DNA from: CAWINY01 sp963837635
Lineage (GTDB): Bacteria > Acidobacteriota > Terriglobia > Terriglobales > Acidobacteriaceae
Assembly (NCBI GenBank): GCA_963837635.1
Contig: CAWINY010000003.1
Coordinates: 186,001 to 250,000, forward strand
Direction: 5' to 3'
DNA: 64,000 bases
Below are positions 63,163 to 64,000 of the stretch, in pieces. Numbering within the stretch: the first letter of the stretch is position 1; each line of letters opens with the position of its first letter. The position numbers and the translations under genes are program-made. The notes under the pieces were generated by a model. It was given only the letters and a program-made list of their open reading frames with translations, had not been told where the DNA came from and did no database searches.

Positions 63163-63239
63163 TGGTGGGCAGTGAAGGGCTCGAACCTTCGACCTCCTGC
63201 TTGTAAGGCAGGCGCTCTAACCAACTGAGCTAACCGCCC
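63163..63239 (-). tRNA. tRNA-Val (anticodon UAC)
   Basis: The minus strand folds as a full cloverleaf of 77 bases. The acceptor GGGCGGT pairs with ACTGCCC, with discriminator A and an encoded CCA. The D arm is GCTCAGTTGGTTAGAGC, the anticodon stem-loop CCTGCCTTACAAGCAGG carries TAC, and the T arm GAAGGTTCGAGCCCTTC is standard. Confidence 0.95.
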
Positions 63240-63324
63240 TTCGATCGCCCAAAGTGCTCGACGGGGAGAACGTTCAGTCGCAGTCTACATGAGCCCGGAA
63301 AACTTGGTCAAATCAGGATTGGCC

Positions 63325-63395
63325 TTTGCTCGTTGGCCGTTGGTCGTGAGTTTTGCATGGACATGCCCTGCTAACGACCAACGACGAACGGACCA
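63325..63395. repeat. Family B palindromic repeat
   Basis: CTCGTTGGCCGTTGGTCGTG pairs with CTAACGACCAACGACGAACG around a CATGGACATG centre. Confidence 0.7.
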
Positions 63396-63405
63396 GTGAC
63401 TGCCT

Positions 63406-63699
63406 TTAGAACGGCTTCCGCACCACGACTTGTTCGTCGCGGATGAAGAATTGCGCCGCGCAATGGTCCGAGCCGCAAATCACGGGTAGCAAGCCTCCCG
63501 CCTGTTTTCGCGTAATCAGGCCCAAGGTGCCGCAGGCCGGGCACGCCAAAACCGCCCAGTAGGGATCGTCCCCTTCGCCCAACTCGCACGCGTTCTCCAA
63601 CATGAACAACGTTCCCGGCGACATCTGCTCCGGGATCCATTCGTTGAGGACATCCAGTTCGGCGCTCATCGTGACCTGGCGATGACGTGGCAAGTTCAT
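63406..63699 (-). CDS. Small zinc-binding hypothetical protein
   Basis: 97 residues. The N-terminal half is acidic (LDVLNEWIPEQMSPGTLFML). The C-terminal half has CPACGTLGLI and ICGSDHCAAQFFI, four cysteines likely forming a zinc site. AGGAGGAGGG precedes the ATG, whose first bases overlap the stop of the upstream gene (ATGA), so translation of the two is coupled. I do not recognise the family. Cytoplasmic. Confidence 0.65.
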   Translation of the reverse strand: MNLPRHRQVTMSAELDVLNEWIPEQMSPGTLFMLENACELGEGDDPYWAVLACPACGTLGLITRKQAGGLLPVICGSDHCAAQFFIRDEQVVVRKPF

Positions 63700-64000
63700 G
63701 AAGCCCTCCTCCTCCGTAGCACCGGTTCGTTTTCTGCGCGCCGTGGGCGATCCGATTTGGCTTGGACGTGGAAATACGTTCCACTGCGGCGTTGGGGATA
63801 ATCTGGCGATAGAGCCCCCGGCACGTGCGCCTGCCGGATTGCCTGCTGGATGGAAGGAACGGCGGCCCCGCGCAATTCCGCACGAACCTGCCGCACGGTG
63901 TCACTGAGACAAATGGCGAAGATCGGTTGGCGCGAGTTCTTTAAAACCTCGAGTACCTGCTCGGCTGAATTCTTCAGGAAAATCTGGCGGCCGTCCGTCA
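63696..64000 (-). CDS. Hypothetical protein, N-terminus beyond the right edge
   Basis: The frame is open from the window edge to the stop at 63696-63698, giving about 100 C-terminal residues (DGRQIFLKNSAEQVLEVLKN, then QPIFAICLSDTVRQVRAELR). The end is very basic (RPRRAENEPVLRRRRAS). No motif is recognised. It overlaps the start of the zinc-binding gene by 4 bases. Confidence 0.5.
   Translation of the reverse strand, partial: TDGRQIFLKNSAEQVLEVLKNSRQPIFAICLSDTVRQVRAELRGAAVPSIQQAIRQAHVPGALSPDYPQRRSGTYFHVQAKSDRPRRAENEPVLRRRRAS

Noticed and set aside
62983..63228. Open frame ending in SNLRPPACKAGALTN
   Set aside because: It reads antisense through the tRNA-Val gene; this peptide is a known artefact of tRNA regions.

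Overview
The window looks like a chromosomal segment of an Acidobacteriota genome, most likely subdivision 1 / Terriglobia (the Koribacter-Terriglobus neighbourhood). The evidence is high GC, many GTG/TTG starts, the style of the proteins (a sigma factor with a zinc-finger anti-sigma factor carrying HEAT repeats, a DUF4097 protein and a PDZ protein; a DUF1015 protein; a very large PilX-like protein), a Gram-negative envelope (LptD, TolC, AsmA), and intergenic regions filled with several families of dispersed palindromic repeats. This is inference from gene content; no 16S rRNA is present.

Layout. 1-5.6 kb: a TPR-GAF-degenerate GGDEF protein cut by the left edge, then a fatty/butanoate module on the + strand (thiolase, 3-hydroxyacyl-CoA dehydrogenase, enoyl-CoA hydratase). 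5.6-8.4 kb: gyrA (-). 8.9-12.2 kb: AsmA-like protein, yggX (-), folP. 12.3-16.5 kb (-): ECF sigma factor, zinc-finger/HEAT anti-sigma factor, DUF4097 beta-repeat protein, double-PDZ protein. 16.7-22.2 kb: Gfo/Idh/MocA oxidoreductase (-), DUF1015 protein, then amidase, GerMN protein and murI. 22.3-24.7 kb: a gene of unknown function split by an ISAzo13-type insertion sequence. 24.8-30 kb: zinc-ribbon protein, rph, class II aldolase (-), BrkB membrane protein (-), cold-shock protein, atypical LuxR regulator (-). 30-37.5 kb: TolC (-), ABM monooxygenase (-), purA (-), HAD phosphatase (-), mutM, orphan AbrB (-), an unknown. 37.7-40.5 kb: cysK-cysE followed directly by an IS5-type element. 40.6-49.7 kb: secreted protein, alr, Dps, small unknowns, NmrA-like SDR, bifunctional Rel, TIGR01777 epimerase, phosphoesterase lipoprotein. 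50-56.6 kb: pgi, an unknown membrane protein, RDD protein, lptD, a glutaredoxin-like protein. 56.7-62.5 kb (-): a minor-pilin operon (fimT/gspH, pilV, pilW, pilX) in which the last two genes are frameshifted. 63.2 kb: tRNA-Val, then a translationally coupled pair of small genes running off the right edge.

How it fits together. Most genes are housekeeping: cell wall (amidase, murI, alr), envelope export (LptD, AsmA, TolC), cysteine synthesis (cysE/cysK), stringent response (rel), DNA topology and repair (gyrA, mutM), and central carbon metabolism (fba, pgi). The distinctive features are the repeats and mobile elements. One palindromic family, with a GGCGAGACGCC core, lies between genes and also in frame inside gyrA, murI and mutM, so it adds peptide to essential proteins. 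One insertion sequence splits a gene whose reading frame can be rebuilt exactly by removing it. The other sits on the cysE stop codon without changing the protein.
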